A program made the translations under genes and the position numbers. From Ulota crispa (taxonomy: Eukaryota; Streptophyta; Bryopsida; Orthotrichales; Orthotrichaceae): DNA of 64,000 nucleotides. Below the pieces are notes generated by a model that saw only the letters and a list, made by a program, of their open reading frames with translations, did not search any database and was not told the origin of the DNA. Positions 11,547 through 22,064 of the stretch are shown here, one piece after another; position 1 is the first letter of the stretch; every line of letters starts with the position of its first letter. The stretch covers positions 21,238,539 through 21,302,538 of the forward strand of contig OY987248.1 in NCBI GenBank assembly GCA_963920765.1, given 5' to 3'.

Positions 11547-11607
11547 AAGAAATTAAAAGATGTAATTAATCAATATTTGGGGATAATTGGTATGTAATTT
11601 ATTGTTA

Positions 11608-11955
11608 GAGCATCTCCAATGGTTTCCCAAGCAAGGCCCAAACCTCAAAAAAAAGTGTGTGTTGGCATAAAAAGGCTTTAGCAACCTTCTATCTTCCTCA
11701 TCAAACTCTTTGAATTGGCAACCATGCACCTGCAATTGGCAATGTTTTTGCTTTTACCAATGTTGTAACTTGCATTTTGAGTGGTCATTTTCAATTAACC
11801 AAATGTAAGTCTCCTACAAAAATGTCAAGTGGTTTTTAAAAGTTTGTTGTTCAACACTTTTCACAAACCCTTGTGCCACTCAAATGAAAAGTGATCTCTT
11901 AGGTAATGCAAGCTTGAAATATATGTTCTTCCAACAGACCATGTTGCTAATGCTC
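11608..11955. mobile_element. Tourist-like (PIF/Harbinger) MITE, diverged, 348 bp
   Basis: The left end GAGCATCTCCAATGG follows TTA (11605-11607). The right end AATGCTC is followed by TTA (11956-11958), a 3-bp direct target duplication typical of PIF/Harbinger. The right terminal repeat is much diverged. Confidence 0.5.
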
Positions 11956-12111
11956 TTAGCCAATTGAAATGAAAAAAATTGGTAGAATTTTGAAATTACA
12001 TTGGCCATATTTTTAGATTTTGTATGTTTATTTATTTATATGGGAAAATTTTACTACAGACTAGTGAAAATTTTGTTGAAAATTGGTATATTTTAAAATA
12101 TCTCTTAAGGG

Positions 12112-12391
12112 TAATTATCACCCAAATTTGGAGTTTTTACCCATGTAGTAGAATGCATAATTGATTTGAGGTGCTGAAGAGCATCACACATCAATCTTGA
12201 GCAATAGCATGTCTTGGATACATGTCTCTTGTAGGTTGCACTTTCTCAGGAAACTAATATTTTTTGATAGGGAGTTCAAAATGTACAATTATCCATCCAA
12301 ATTTGGGTGTTTCCTTGTATAGTACATTAGTTAATCAATTAGGTTTAAAATGCAAGAGTTTCACACGTTAACTATGGGCAATGCCATGTTC
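12112..12391. repeat. Diverged direct duplication, about 165-bp offset
   Basis: A segment with AATTATCACCCAAATTTGG and GCAATAGCATGTCTTGG (about 12112-12216) recurs as AATTATCCATCCAAATTTGG and GCAATGCCATGTTCTTAA (about 12280-12393). The second unit is cut by the TTAA-1 element at 12392. Confidence 0.5.
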
Positions 12392-13322
12392 TTAACCCCT
12401 AAAGGACTGTTGTCCCTTCAGGGGACAAATGGGATTTTGGGCAGGTACCTACGGCCTCAATTTTTGTCTTAATTTTTTGAAACTTTTTTTGAAAATAGAA
12501 AAACACATTAGCTTTTGGGAATCTAATTTTTATTCCAAGTGATGCCTGGGAGCAAAAGTTATGCCCAAATAAGCACAAATTTGGGAACTAGGGGTAGCAA
12601 AAAAAATTCTTACAAAAACTTGAATTTTTTTATTTTTTTATTTTTTCTTATAGATTATATCTTTGTCTACATCTGAAGCTTTGATTCATTCCATTTGGAC
12701 TAGTCATGAGAAAATTATGGACCATCTTGTTTTTCGGGCAACTCAAGCATCTTCTTGAAAAAATAACTTGTAAACTTCATTTTTGAATGCAAGTCTAACA
12801 TTTTTTCAAAAAAAACTGTTGGAGAGGGTGAAGTTTGCTTTCTAGAACAATCTCACCATTGGGATTATTGCATTTCAATTCCATTGCAAGGTTATTAGCA
12901 ATTTAAGTTTTTGTTCAATCTTGTACCTTCTTCTACCTAATGATTTTTTAAAGAATGAAAATTAAGTTTTATTTATTTATTTATTTTTTCTCAAGATTCC
13001 CAACTCAACTTCCCACCATGCAAAAATAGAATTTCAAACTCTATGGAGCAAAAATTTTAAGTTAAAAATGTTCAAAGTTAAAAAATCTAGTCAAGCAAGG
13101 TGCAAAAAAAGCTATTTTTACACTTTAAATGCATATATCTTCCAGTTTGTGAGGTCAAAGTTATTGAGTTTTGTATGACACATTCTTATAGTAGTCTAGC
13201 ACAAGATCCTACGGTCAGATATGCAAAATGCCTGATTTTCAAACTTTTTTACTCTTTGCCATAGAGGTGGCAGTTTTGAGTGTGTTTTGACAAAATAAAG
13301 GCCATGGTCCTTTAGGGGTTAA
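12392..13322. mobile_element. TTAA-1 MITE, 931 bp
   Basis: It begins TTAA-CCCCTAAAGGACTGTTG and ends GCCATGGTCCTTTAGGGG-TTAA. Three relatives of 929-930 bp are at 34717-35645, 39093-40022 and 53121-54049 (reverse). The interior has two AAGTTATG-type boxes (12522-12597 and 12677-12747) and the CACCATTGGGATTATTGCAT core. Confidence 0.9.
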
Positions 13323-13415
13323 TGTATATTTTACATTATTATTTTTCTTCTTCTTGGAACTTGGTGGGCGGACAATTAATCTAAATCCTCCTAGATATAT
13401 ACAAAAATTAATGTT

Positions 13416-15266
13416 TTAACCCCTAAAGGATCAAACCTTCATTTTTAGAAACATAGCAATTTTGGGCAGGTACTATACGTGTGGTTGGAGCTTTTCATAT
13501 TTTAGGCTGAAATTTTAACCCCTAAAGGCCCAAGGAGCCCACTTTGGGCTTTATGAGAATTTGGGCAAGCTCTCTTGACTTCATAATTTGGAATTTTTCA
13601 TAAAATTTTAGGATGGATGCTACTCATCATAATCTACATGTGAAGCTTTATTTCATGTCATTCCAATAAGTAATGCAAAAGTTATAAGGTTTTTTCAATT
13701 TCAATGTCAAATCAAGCAGCAAAAAATATATTCTAAAATTTTTAATTTTATTTTTATAGAACTGTATAGATTGATACCTACTCAAAAAAGATTGAATCAC
13801 TCAATTCCAAATAATGAAGTAAGAGTTACAAGGAGTTTTCTTTTGCAGGCAATGAAGGTAGGAAGAGGGTAGAAAAAACATAGAAAGTTATCTTTTACTC
13901 TCAATTTTGAAAATTTTCAAATGAAAATGAAAAAGAAAGTTACAAATTGACTGTTAGAGACTTGGAACATTCTCACCATTGGGATTAACAATTTTCAAAT
14001 TCTTCCAAAACTTATTAGCATATAAGTTACATCTTTCATTCATCAATACCTTTCACTTTACAATTTTTGTAAAAATGAATCCAAATTTCTTTTGGTTAAT
14101 TGTTTTTATATATGCTTTCAACCCATTTTCCAACATATTGCAAAAATTGCACAAGAAATACAACATACATATTTTTCTCTAAAAAGTTTGAAAATCAAAA
14201 CTTCACCTTCTAGAAGGATTAGAAAAACCTACATTTTGAAGTTTGGGCACATTGATCTTGAAATTGGTGGGGAGATTCATTCTAAAATTTTGGGACAATG
14301 TAGTTGTGCAAGTCAACCAAAGGATCCTACAATGGGATTTGTGAAAAAGTAAGTTTCAATGAATATTTTGACCCTAGTTTGGGGACTAGTATTTTGAAGC
14401 AGTTTTGGGCCTCTAAACACAAAAGAATTTTAGGGGTTAACAGAATGTGGAGACAACGTTTATCTTTCATATTCACTAAATTTCATGACATTTGGAGTTA
14501 TGAGTAAAAAGTTATGGCCTCATATGTTGTTTTTTACATTTGTTGGGCAGCCTAGTCAGATTTTTAAAAATCATTTTTTTCAAAAACAATTCTTTTAAAT
14601 TGGTTGAGGAGATTTATGTGAATGTAGGAAGCTTTGAACCATTCTGTTTGGATCAACAAGATGAAAGTTATGAGGATTTTTAGTTTGCGGATAGTTATGG
14701 ATTCACTACTCTAAAATTAACTCTGAAGTCCTTTATTTTACTCAATTTTCATTATTTTGGAAAAAACAAAACAAAAGCAAAGGATGTAGATTTTTTATTA
14801 GAACATTACAACCATTGGGATTGGCAATTTTCATCTCCATAATTAAATTTTTAACAATTCAGTGTTTTGAATCATTCTCTACTTCTTTGTTTCTCTTAAA
14901 AAATTTCCATATGTTATACAATTCCAAATGATTTGAAACTTTTTTGACATGTACTTTACTTAAGTGGAATAAGGAATTTATAGAAGCACCACCCACATGG
15001 CCTTTTTTCCTTAGGAATTTCACCTTCCCAAGGGTAGTTGCCCAATTTTTCACAAGACGTTTTTGAATATTCAAACCATTCTAACTTCCAATCCACATGG
15101 TGGAAAACTCTGAATTTTTTTCCACATCTGCTGCAACCATTCTTTTACAAGATCCTACAGTCACATATGCATAAAAATGTTTTTGTTTTCAAATTTGGTT
15201 GATGCTCTAAAATGGCAGTTTAGGAGAGTTTTTGGTGAAAACTTTGCTTGGACCTTTAGGGGTTAA
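13416..15266. mobile_element. TTAA-5 MITE interrupted by a TTAA-4 element
   Basis: It begins TTAA-CCCCTAAAGGATCAAACC and ends TTGGACCTTTAGGGG-TTAA. Removing the inner element (13515-14440) leaves 929 bp. Relatives are 1-489, 30275-32297 and 36130-36736. The 30275 relative reads straight through the insertion point with one TTAA (30357-30360). Confidence 0.88.
13515..14440. mobile_element. TTAA-4 MITE, 926 bp, nested in a TTAA-5 element
   Basis: It begins TTAA-CCCCTAAAGGCCCAAGG and ends AAAAGAATTTTAGGGG-TTAA. Next to the left end lies the hairpin AGCCCACTTTGGGCTT. Relatives are 23916-24830 (reverse, 915 bp) and 26780-27572 (793 bp, internally shortened). Confidence 0.9.
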
Positions 15267-15389
15267 CAACGTCAAAAGTATCTTTGAGATGGTGTCTTTT
15301 ATCACTATTTGCCTACTACATCTATAGAACATTACTTGCATTGGATCACTAACAACTAACACTCAAACAATTTATTTTTCATATTTTTT

Positions 15390-15597
15390 TTAACCCTTCA
15401 ACATTTGAGTGTGCCACTATGACCAATACAAGGTATCTTCTTTGTATTTGGAATAGATTTACACCTTTATTACATTTGAGATCAACAAAAAAATTGGAAT
15501 ATAGATCAATGCAATTCTAGTGAGCTATTCAAAATCTCAAATTAAAACTTCTTTGTTGGTACAAATGCAACACGCACCTATAATGCATGCACGTTAA
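15390..15597. mobile_element. TTAA-14 MITE, about 208 bp, right end diverged
   Basis: It begins TTAA-CCCTTCAACATTTGAG and is related along its length to 37242-37474, sharing TTGTATTTGGAATGGAT-like text, GGAATATAGAT-AA-GCAATT and GAGCTA-T. Its right boundary is a TTAA at 15594 but the expected GGGG end is missing. Confidence 0.55.
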
Positions 15598-16005
15598 CCC
15601 ATTAAGGACTAGTCGACCAGTTCCTGGTTGATTTTGACTCTTTTCAGTTTGTAGAGAGAGCATGTCAAGGAATTTGATGACATGGCAAAGGGGACAAGTC
15701 TGGGGAATTGGAAAGTGAAGAGTTTAGGACAATAACCATGCCAATTTGAGGTGGCATGTGGCTAGAGGGTTGAAAAAACTAAAAGAGTATTGGCTAAAAA
15801 TACACCAAAAAGTGCAAAAAGATTGTCATAACAACTAGAGAGTGAGCATAATTCATGATGCATAACACTAAACATTGCAAGATACTTCCATCTATACGAT
15901 CAAATCTGTGATAGACATCTGTATTCAATAACCCTAAAATGTTCCCCAAATGGAAATACAAAGAATTGCCCACCCCAGAATTGACCATGGTTGTTAAAGG
16001 GTTAG
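15594..16005. mobile_element. Possible TTAA-type element, about 412 bp
   Basis: The left end reads TTAA-CCCATTAAGGAC and the right end GTTGTTAAAGGG-TTAG, giving a loose inverted pair. The left TTAA would be shared with the TTAA-14 element. The ATTAAGGAC start resembles the tiny elements at 25100 and 30208. No second full copy is present, so the boundaries are tentative. Confidence 0.35.
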
Positions 16006-16028
16006 GGGGAAAAAACTCATAAAATAAA

Positions 16029-16638
16029 TAGGGGGTTTCAGAAATCTCAAAAAAACGGTGAACAAATGGTTGTGAACACGTTTTTGTTCATGGTGAACGT
16101 GAAGTCACAAAAGAGAACGAGCCATGAGAACCTCCAAGAGGTCCTCATGGCTTGTTCATGCGTGAACGACGTGAAGCCTCTCCTCCTTGCCTCTCTCGCT
16201 AGCTCCGATTGTGTTCCTGTTGCTCTTGTGCCCGCGCCCGTTTGTAGGGTTGCCCGCCTCTTGGGTCTCGCTTCGGGCCTCTGGCTCTTGCTCCGTGCCT
16301 CTAGACAGTTTGGATGCAAAGTTGATTGCCAGGTTAAGGTCATTCAAGGAATCACAATGTGCGAGAAGCGACAATGGTGGAGCTGAAGAGATCTTGATTA
16401 GAAGCGGACAATTGTGGAGATGATGGGTTCCAGATTAGAAGTAACGATGGTGGAGTGCAAGGGATCCGGACGGAATTAGTGATTGTGAACAGAGTTGAAA
16501 GGGTGGTGAGTAGTGCATTACAGTTTGAATATTTGAATAGGTGATCGCGAGGACATGAACGGTGGCTTGACTAACTTGTTCACCAATTTCATGCACGTGA
16601 ACAAAATTGCTTGCAAACGACATATCTGAAACCCCCTA
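16029..16638. mobile_element. TIR element with GC-rich interior and GTGAAC/GTTCAC repeats, 610 bp
   Basis: The ends TAGGGGGTTTCAGAAAT and ATATCTGAAACCCCCTA are inverted repeats. Subterminal GTGAAC motifs (and GTTCAC on the other strand) occur repeatedly at 16057-16180 and again near 16578-16605. At 16119-16157 the arms CGAGCCATGAGAACCTC and GAGGTCCTCATGGCTTG form a hairpin. Several short frames overlap in the GC-rich middle (16066-16423) on both strands and carry no known domain. The superfamily is undetermined. Confidence 0.65.
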
Positions 16639-17197
16639 ATGCGTGCACTTTCATCGGTTTAATTGTCTATTGGCTGTGTACATTTGAATAGTGGCAAACC
16701 TATTGTTTTTGAGAGAAGGATTTGGGGGTTTCATCCATTCTTCTATTCAAAAAAATTATAGATTTTATTCCCTCACCGTGCCAAAGGACGAAATATGACA
16801 TCTCACCTGTTGTTTTGCCTCTCTTTTTTTTGAGGTTTTTTTTTTTTTACCTGCTACCGTAAGGTAGTCAATTTCAAATTGTCAATGGCAAAAATTTGAC
16901 CACAAAAATTACTTGGGAGGTGACTGACATGTACTGGGGTTTTGAGGGTACACCTCATGTTGTACCTGGATGGGCTGATCAGATGCATGTGGCCCTATTA
17001 TTGGTCAGAAATGATGGATAGGGGGTCATTCTTTTCCTCTGTCTCAAGCCTAAAAGCCTGCCAAATTCGTCCCTTTAGGGTGTACCTATTCATGAAGGGG
17101 ATATCGTTCCTATTGAAAGGGATATAATACCCCCCCACCCTCGATGGGATGGTCCAAAGACTTCAAACAACCCATCTATTAAAACCCAACACCACCA
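16639..17197. other. No gene recognised
   Basis: This is moderately AT-rich sequence with homopolymer runs near 16830-16850 and a C-run at 17131. I see no coding or transposon signal that I can support. Confidence 0.35.
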
Positions 17198-17206
17198 TTA
17201 AAAAAA

Positions 17207-17530
17207 GGAATTTTTTTATGGATAGCCATGAAGTTTGTCATATTTGTATAGATACTCCTAGTTTTTCAGAAATTGCATAAAATACTTTTGGATCATGGTT
17301 TTTGGGTGTTTGTTTTGTTGTGCATTTTATTTCCTTTGTGATTAATGTTGAAGCAAGGAGTGCAATAGTACAAATAAGAAACAACGTGCGCACAAAGGGA
17401 GAAGAAAGTGGCATGCACATTAGAACAAGCGCCTAGAAATTATGGTCCAAGAGTATTTGTGCAATTTTTGAAAATCCAAGAGTATCTATATAGATATTGC
17501 AAACTGGAGGGGTATCCATGAAATTTTTCC
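17207..17530. mobile_element. Mutator-like (MULE) MITE with 9-bp target duplication, 324 bp
   Basis: Long terminal inverted repeats (about 100 bp, imperfect) begin GGAATTTTTTTATGGATAGC and end ACCCCTCC-GTATCC-type text in inverse. Both arms contain ATAGATACTC and GGA-CATA/GGATCAT segments. The flanks are TTAAAAAAA (17198-17206) and TTAAAATAA (17531-17539), 8 of 9 identical, as expected for a Mutator-type insertion. Confidence 0.65.
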
Positions 17531-17539
17531 TTAAAATAA

Positions 17540-18354
17540 TAACCCCACCCATAAAAAATCCAACCCCACTACATGTGGTTTACCCTATTATCACTCCACC
17601 CCTATTATCACTTCTCTATATTCAACAAATAATGTCTTTTAGGGTTTAGTTTCAAATCCAACTTTACAAGTATTGCAAGAAAGGTCTTAGAGTCCTTTGC
17701 TGGTAGTGCAATTTTTGTTCCATTTGACCAAAATTGCAAAAGATATGGCGTATTAGCTATGAAGACCTTAGTTAGATATACAATTTATTGCCCTAATGCC
17801 TTAGCTATAGCAATGTCAGTTGCAAAATACCAAAAACAATTGAAATTTGTCAACTAAGTTAGCGCTTATGGATGACCACATAGGTTAAGGAAAAGGAGAA
17901 GAAATTCAAAGATGAAAATGACAGAATATGATAATGTTTGACTATGAAAACTTCTAAGAAAGTGATAGAGATGTGATAATAGGACAATTTCAAATTTGAG
18001 CAGAATCGTGACCTTACCTCATTGAAACCTTGATAACTAAGTCATACTTCACTCATTTAGAAATTTGGAACTTGGTACAAAACCTTGACTTAATTATCTT
18101 TTAGATGATATCATGATCATGACTTTTGGTGTATTGTAGATTTTTTTATTTAATATTTGAATTAAGGCCCAATGATAATAGGGTAAACAACCTATATTTC
18201 TAATTCAAATAGTGTTTGCACTCATGAATCTAATTTTAACTCTAGTCTATTGTGGTATATGAGTTGCATCTTTGACTCTTCAAAGTTGCAATTTGCTCCC
18301 ATGGAATTATACTTTCCAAAGAATTTAGATGTTGAAAGCCAATAGTCAGGGTAT
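17540..18354. other. No gene recognised
   Basis: This is AT-rich DNA without long frames, clear terminal repeats or low-complexity arrays. Confidence 0.35.
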
Positions 18355-18905
18355 TTAACCCCTAAACGTCCCAAGGGGGTAAGGGCAAAACATAGATGCG
18401 TTATAAAATGTTATTTTTGTAACTTTAATAAAGGTTGCTTCAATAGAGAAAAAAAAAATCATGACCTTTAGTAATTATCCGTACAGTCAAACATTCTAAA
18501 AAAATTGAACTCTAATTTAATGAATTTAGAAGCATTTACTATTTAATATTCATCAAAATTACAAATTTGATTCATAAAATTTAAAACCTGGCATGATTGG
18601 TTAAAAGTAGACATTATATTCAAAACTTCAAAAATGCAATCTTTTTGAAGGAGAGAACATCATTAATTTTCCAAAATAATAAATTTTGTAACACTAGCAA
18701 ATATTAAAATGTTTGTCTTTGAAAAATTCTCCTTCATGGATTTTAACTTGGATTGACATGATTCAAATTGGGTTGAAAAATATACTTGCTTTCCTATATA
18801 AAAACATTTTTCATTCTTTCAAAAAATGTTTTTTTTTTTCCATTTCAGGCCACCCGCAAAAAGGACAGTGACCAAAAAAAGGTAGATTGGGCGTTTAGAG
18901 GTTAA
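18355..18905. mobile_element. TTAA-7 MITE, 551 bp
   Basis: It begins TTAA-CCCCTAAACGTCCCAAGG and ends TTGGGCGTTTAGAGG-TTAA. Relatives are 59212-59759 (same orientation) and 9783-10327 (reverse). Confidence 0.88.
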
Positions 18906-19095
18906 ATCCCACTCGAAAGATGAGGTATTTTCGTTCCGTGTTTGCCCTTTGTAGTTCATATTACCCCTATCGTGGAAATGAGCTCTCAACTATGGGGTGC
19001 ACCTATGCTCATATGGGTTGTATTTCAAACTCCTCTAGAACTTGGCAAGATGGGATTCATACCCCACCTTTTCAACAGCCTTCGTGTTCCTTAGG
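18906..19095. repeat. Dispersed repeat shared with about 3600-3805
   Basis: Both copies share GAGCTCTCAAC/GAACTCTCAAC, CTCATATGGGTTGTATTTC-like text and GATTCATACC-CACCTTTTCA. Neither copy has terminal repeats that I can define. Confidence 0.45.
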
Positions 19096-19210
19096 TGTTG
19101 GCTAGAATCGGTTTGTATGGTCCAGGTTTGTTTGTATTTGTGTTTTCCATGCAGTTTTTGGCTGGGTCGTATGCTTTACCATTGCAACTGATCTTCTTTA
19201 ATTTTTGTGA

Positions 19211-19211
19211 A

Positions 19212-19299
<88 letters not shown>
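19211..19299. repeat. (AAT)n microsatellite, about 89 bp
   Basis: This is an uninterrupted array of about 30 AAT units. It directly borders the hAT-like MITE at 19303. The polyasparagine frame across it is an artefact of the repeat. Confidence 0.97.
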
Positions 19300-19302
19300 G
19301 TA

Positions 19303-19707
19303 GGGAATTACTAAAGCAACATCCTAAATGCTAACAGGACATCCCTTTGAGCATGAAATTTGATAATTTAGTGCTATTTTTTATTTATTAAGTGGTCCAT
19401 CATTCATTCAATCACAACGTTATCACTTCCTTGAAAGAAAACAAGACAAATACAAAAAAATGAAATATTATTGCACTGATACTATTTTTTTATTTATTTT
19501 TGCTTCAAGTAACTCAAAAGTCCTATGTTTTTAGTTTGAAATTTAAGCAATCTTATTTTATTTTTAGTGTAGCCTTTAAATGATAAAGGTGAAACAAATC
19601 TTTTGATCCAAATTCAAAAAATCAGCAAAATCAGTTATAAAAATCACATTTTCATGCTCAGAGGGGGTGTCCCGTTAGCAATTTAGGGTGTTGCTATAGT
19701 AATTCCC
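19303..19707. mobile_element. hAT-like MITE with 8-bp target duplication, 405 bp
   Basis: The ends GGGAATTACTAAAGCAACAT and GTTGCTATAGTAATTCCC are inverted repeats that continue through about 45 bp (TAACAGGACATCC against TAACGGGACACCC). The 8-bp flank TAATAGTA is identical on both sides (19295-19302 and 19708-19715), matching the hAT target size. It inserted at the edge of the AAT microsatellite. Confidence 0.8.
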
Positions 19708-19736
19708 TAATAGTACAAGAAAAACCATGGTATACC

Positions 19737-20041
19737 AAATATTACATTTAGGTTGCCTTAACAATTAGGTTGTCTTATCTTGAAATTTTATCTTGTGACT
19801 CATCACTTGGTCATTTTAGACGCACATGTAACTCTTTACATATTAAGATTTCACATGATTTATAGCTTGGATGCCACTAGTTTGTTTTATTGCAGCTATA
19901 TTATTGTTGTCAAGCCTTTTAATTTTGTTTTTTTGCCATAAGTGTTGATGAAAGTTACTATAGTATCAATAAGTATTCATATAGTGTAAAATGTCAAGAA
20001 ACTAGTGTGAGGCAACCTAATTACCTAAATGAAATGTTTAG
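19737..20041. mobile_element. GGTTGCC-type TIR MITE, about 305 bp
   Basis: The left end AAATATTACATTTAGGTTGC and the right end TAGGTAATTAGG-type text in inverse (GGCAACCTAATTACCTAAAT) pair up. Related copies are 26303-27781 and 29374-30206; a lone left end occurs near 42150-42172. The superfamily is not assigned. Confidence 0.6.
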
Positions 20042-20048
20042 TATACAG

Positions 20049-21660
20049 TAGTGGAGGTGCAATAGTCAATGATTTTGGCTGCCACTGACTTCCTCAGGAA
20101 TTGCAAGTACTTTTGCATAGAAACAGATATTTTACGCCGTCCAGAAGTTCCACCTTATCTCAAGAGAATTCCCCCAAAAAAAACCTTGTTAATTTAGCAT
20201 TTTATTTGGGGATTGTGCACCCCAGCATTGTGCTATGGATAATATTGTCAGGCAACTTGCCCATGGTCTCTCTCTCTTTGATTGCTGGCATTGTTGAAAA
20301 AAAAGAAAAAAGAAAAAAGAAAAACCTCAAATGTGGATCAAATTCCTCTAAATATTATTGGAGGAGTGTTTGTAAATTTTGGCATATTTCTTTTATGGCA
20401 AGTAAGCTTGTAGAAATTGCTAAACAAGTTGGATGTTGAATGTGAACAAGGGCTGATTTGGATGGACGGGACCCAAAATTAAACCACTGAGAGAATTATA
20501 TTTGACAAGTTTATTTTACCCTTTTATTATCCAAATGTGAATTTTTTTAGTTGGTTGTGTTTTTGAACAATACAATTTCAACTAGTTGGATGGTTTAGAG
20601 GCTAACAAACACGTAATGGGGTTGGTGTAGAATTGGACAAGTAAAGATGGGTAGAAATGGGTTTTGGGGGCATTAAAGGGCGCTAAAATATAGGATTTAG
20701 GGCTCCTATCCTTGATCATGTATGTATTTTGTTTGTTTTTGCACTTACCTTTTTCTCTTGCTTCACCAGGAACACTTTCTTATATATTAGAACTCAATTG
20801 TGCGAAGTTAGAAGGTTATTGGCCTGTCAATGGTGTAGGGTTATACCAAGTTCAATTCTTCCTCAGTGTGCAATAAAAGTCTAATTTTAGGCTCCAAATG
20901 GGCAAGTGTGCTAAACCAAATGATTCCAATGTGTCATACTTCTATTTAGATGATTGATCTGTCCAAAACAAAAATTTGTGGAAAAGAATCTGAAGAATTT
21001 GGAGGTAAGCAAAATCCAGTAACTTACAAGAATATTTGAGGAGAATTGACTATCACCACAAAGTCAGTTAGTTGAAACGGCAAAAAAAATCTTGTTGAAT
21101 TTTGAAACTATCAAATAAAAGCCAAAATTTTCCAAAAGCATAAACATGGTAAAAACGTAGGCTATATCCAATACATGGATGCATGCGATCAAAGTGGATT
21201 AAAATGGGAAATGTTAGGTTTTAGCCGGTGAAGTTCAAATATCTCAGTAAATTACCAGGGAGAGATTATAACCCCCCACCCCCCTCCATACACTTTGGGA
21301 GCTCCCTAGCAATGTACATTTTAAAAGGAAATCACGTTCATGAATATATATATATAGGAGTGAATATAGCTATTAAGTTTACAACTATTTTTGTATTTTA
21401 CCTTAGATAAAAAAAATGGGGCTTGCACGCACACCTTGGGTCCGTCACTCCGTCCACATATGAGTATTCTAATTTGGAATGGATACATTGTATATACTAT
21501 AGCAAAATCATTATATACAATGGGTGAATGTTTCTCCTAGATTTATACTTATAGTGGTCCACAGTAGGTTTGCTGTTTTCTTTCAAATCACTATGATAAG
21601 CAAGTTCACAAACCTTAAAGCTTGTAGTGTCAAAGAAAACTTGTCTGTGCTTTTGAACTA
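20049..21660. other. No gene recognised
   Basis: The 112-codon frame at 20101-20439 is lysine-rich because of an AAAAGA-type purine stretch (20297-20325) and has no domain. The rest shows no TIR pair or coding signal that I can support. Confidence 0.35.
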
Positions 21661-21663
21661 CTT

Positions 21664-22064
21664 AATTGATATGTGTACCACACCTTTTCAATTACTATAC
21701 CACATCCTAAAGTAAATTTTAAATTTCTACCATCAAAAAGCTGAATTTGAAAATTTGGAATTCAGATTTGGACTTAGAGACCATGAGTCTAGAACCGCAA
21801 AAAAAAGTTGCAATTCAACAACACCCAATGAAAAAATTAATCTTTTTTACAAACAAAAGTAAAAGTAACACTTTTTTCCCTAGCTAAACTTTTTCATTGG
21901 GTGTTGTTGAATTGAAACTTTTTTTATGGTTCTAGACTAAATCATGGTCTCTAAGTCCAAATCCAAATTCCAAATTCTCAAATTCAGCTTTATGATGGTA
22001 GAAATCTAAAATTTACTCTAAGGGTGTGGTACGGTAATTGAAAGGGTGTGGTACATATCAATTC
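21664..22064. mobile_element. Hairpin MITE, about 400 bp (TTGATATG-TACCACACC family)
   Basis: The two arms are reverse complements almost to the centre. They start AATTGATATGTGTACCACAC and end GTGTGGTACATATCAATT, and share GAATTCAGATTTGGACTTAG and CAACACCCAATGAAAAA. A relative is at 59780-60201. No clear target duplication is visible. Confidence 0.75.

Noticed and set aside
19095-19334. Frame encoding polyasparagine
   Set aside because: It is simply the AAT microsatellite read in one phase.
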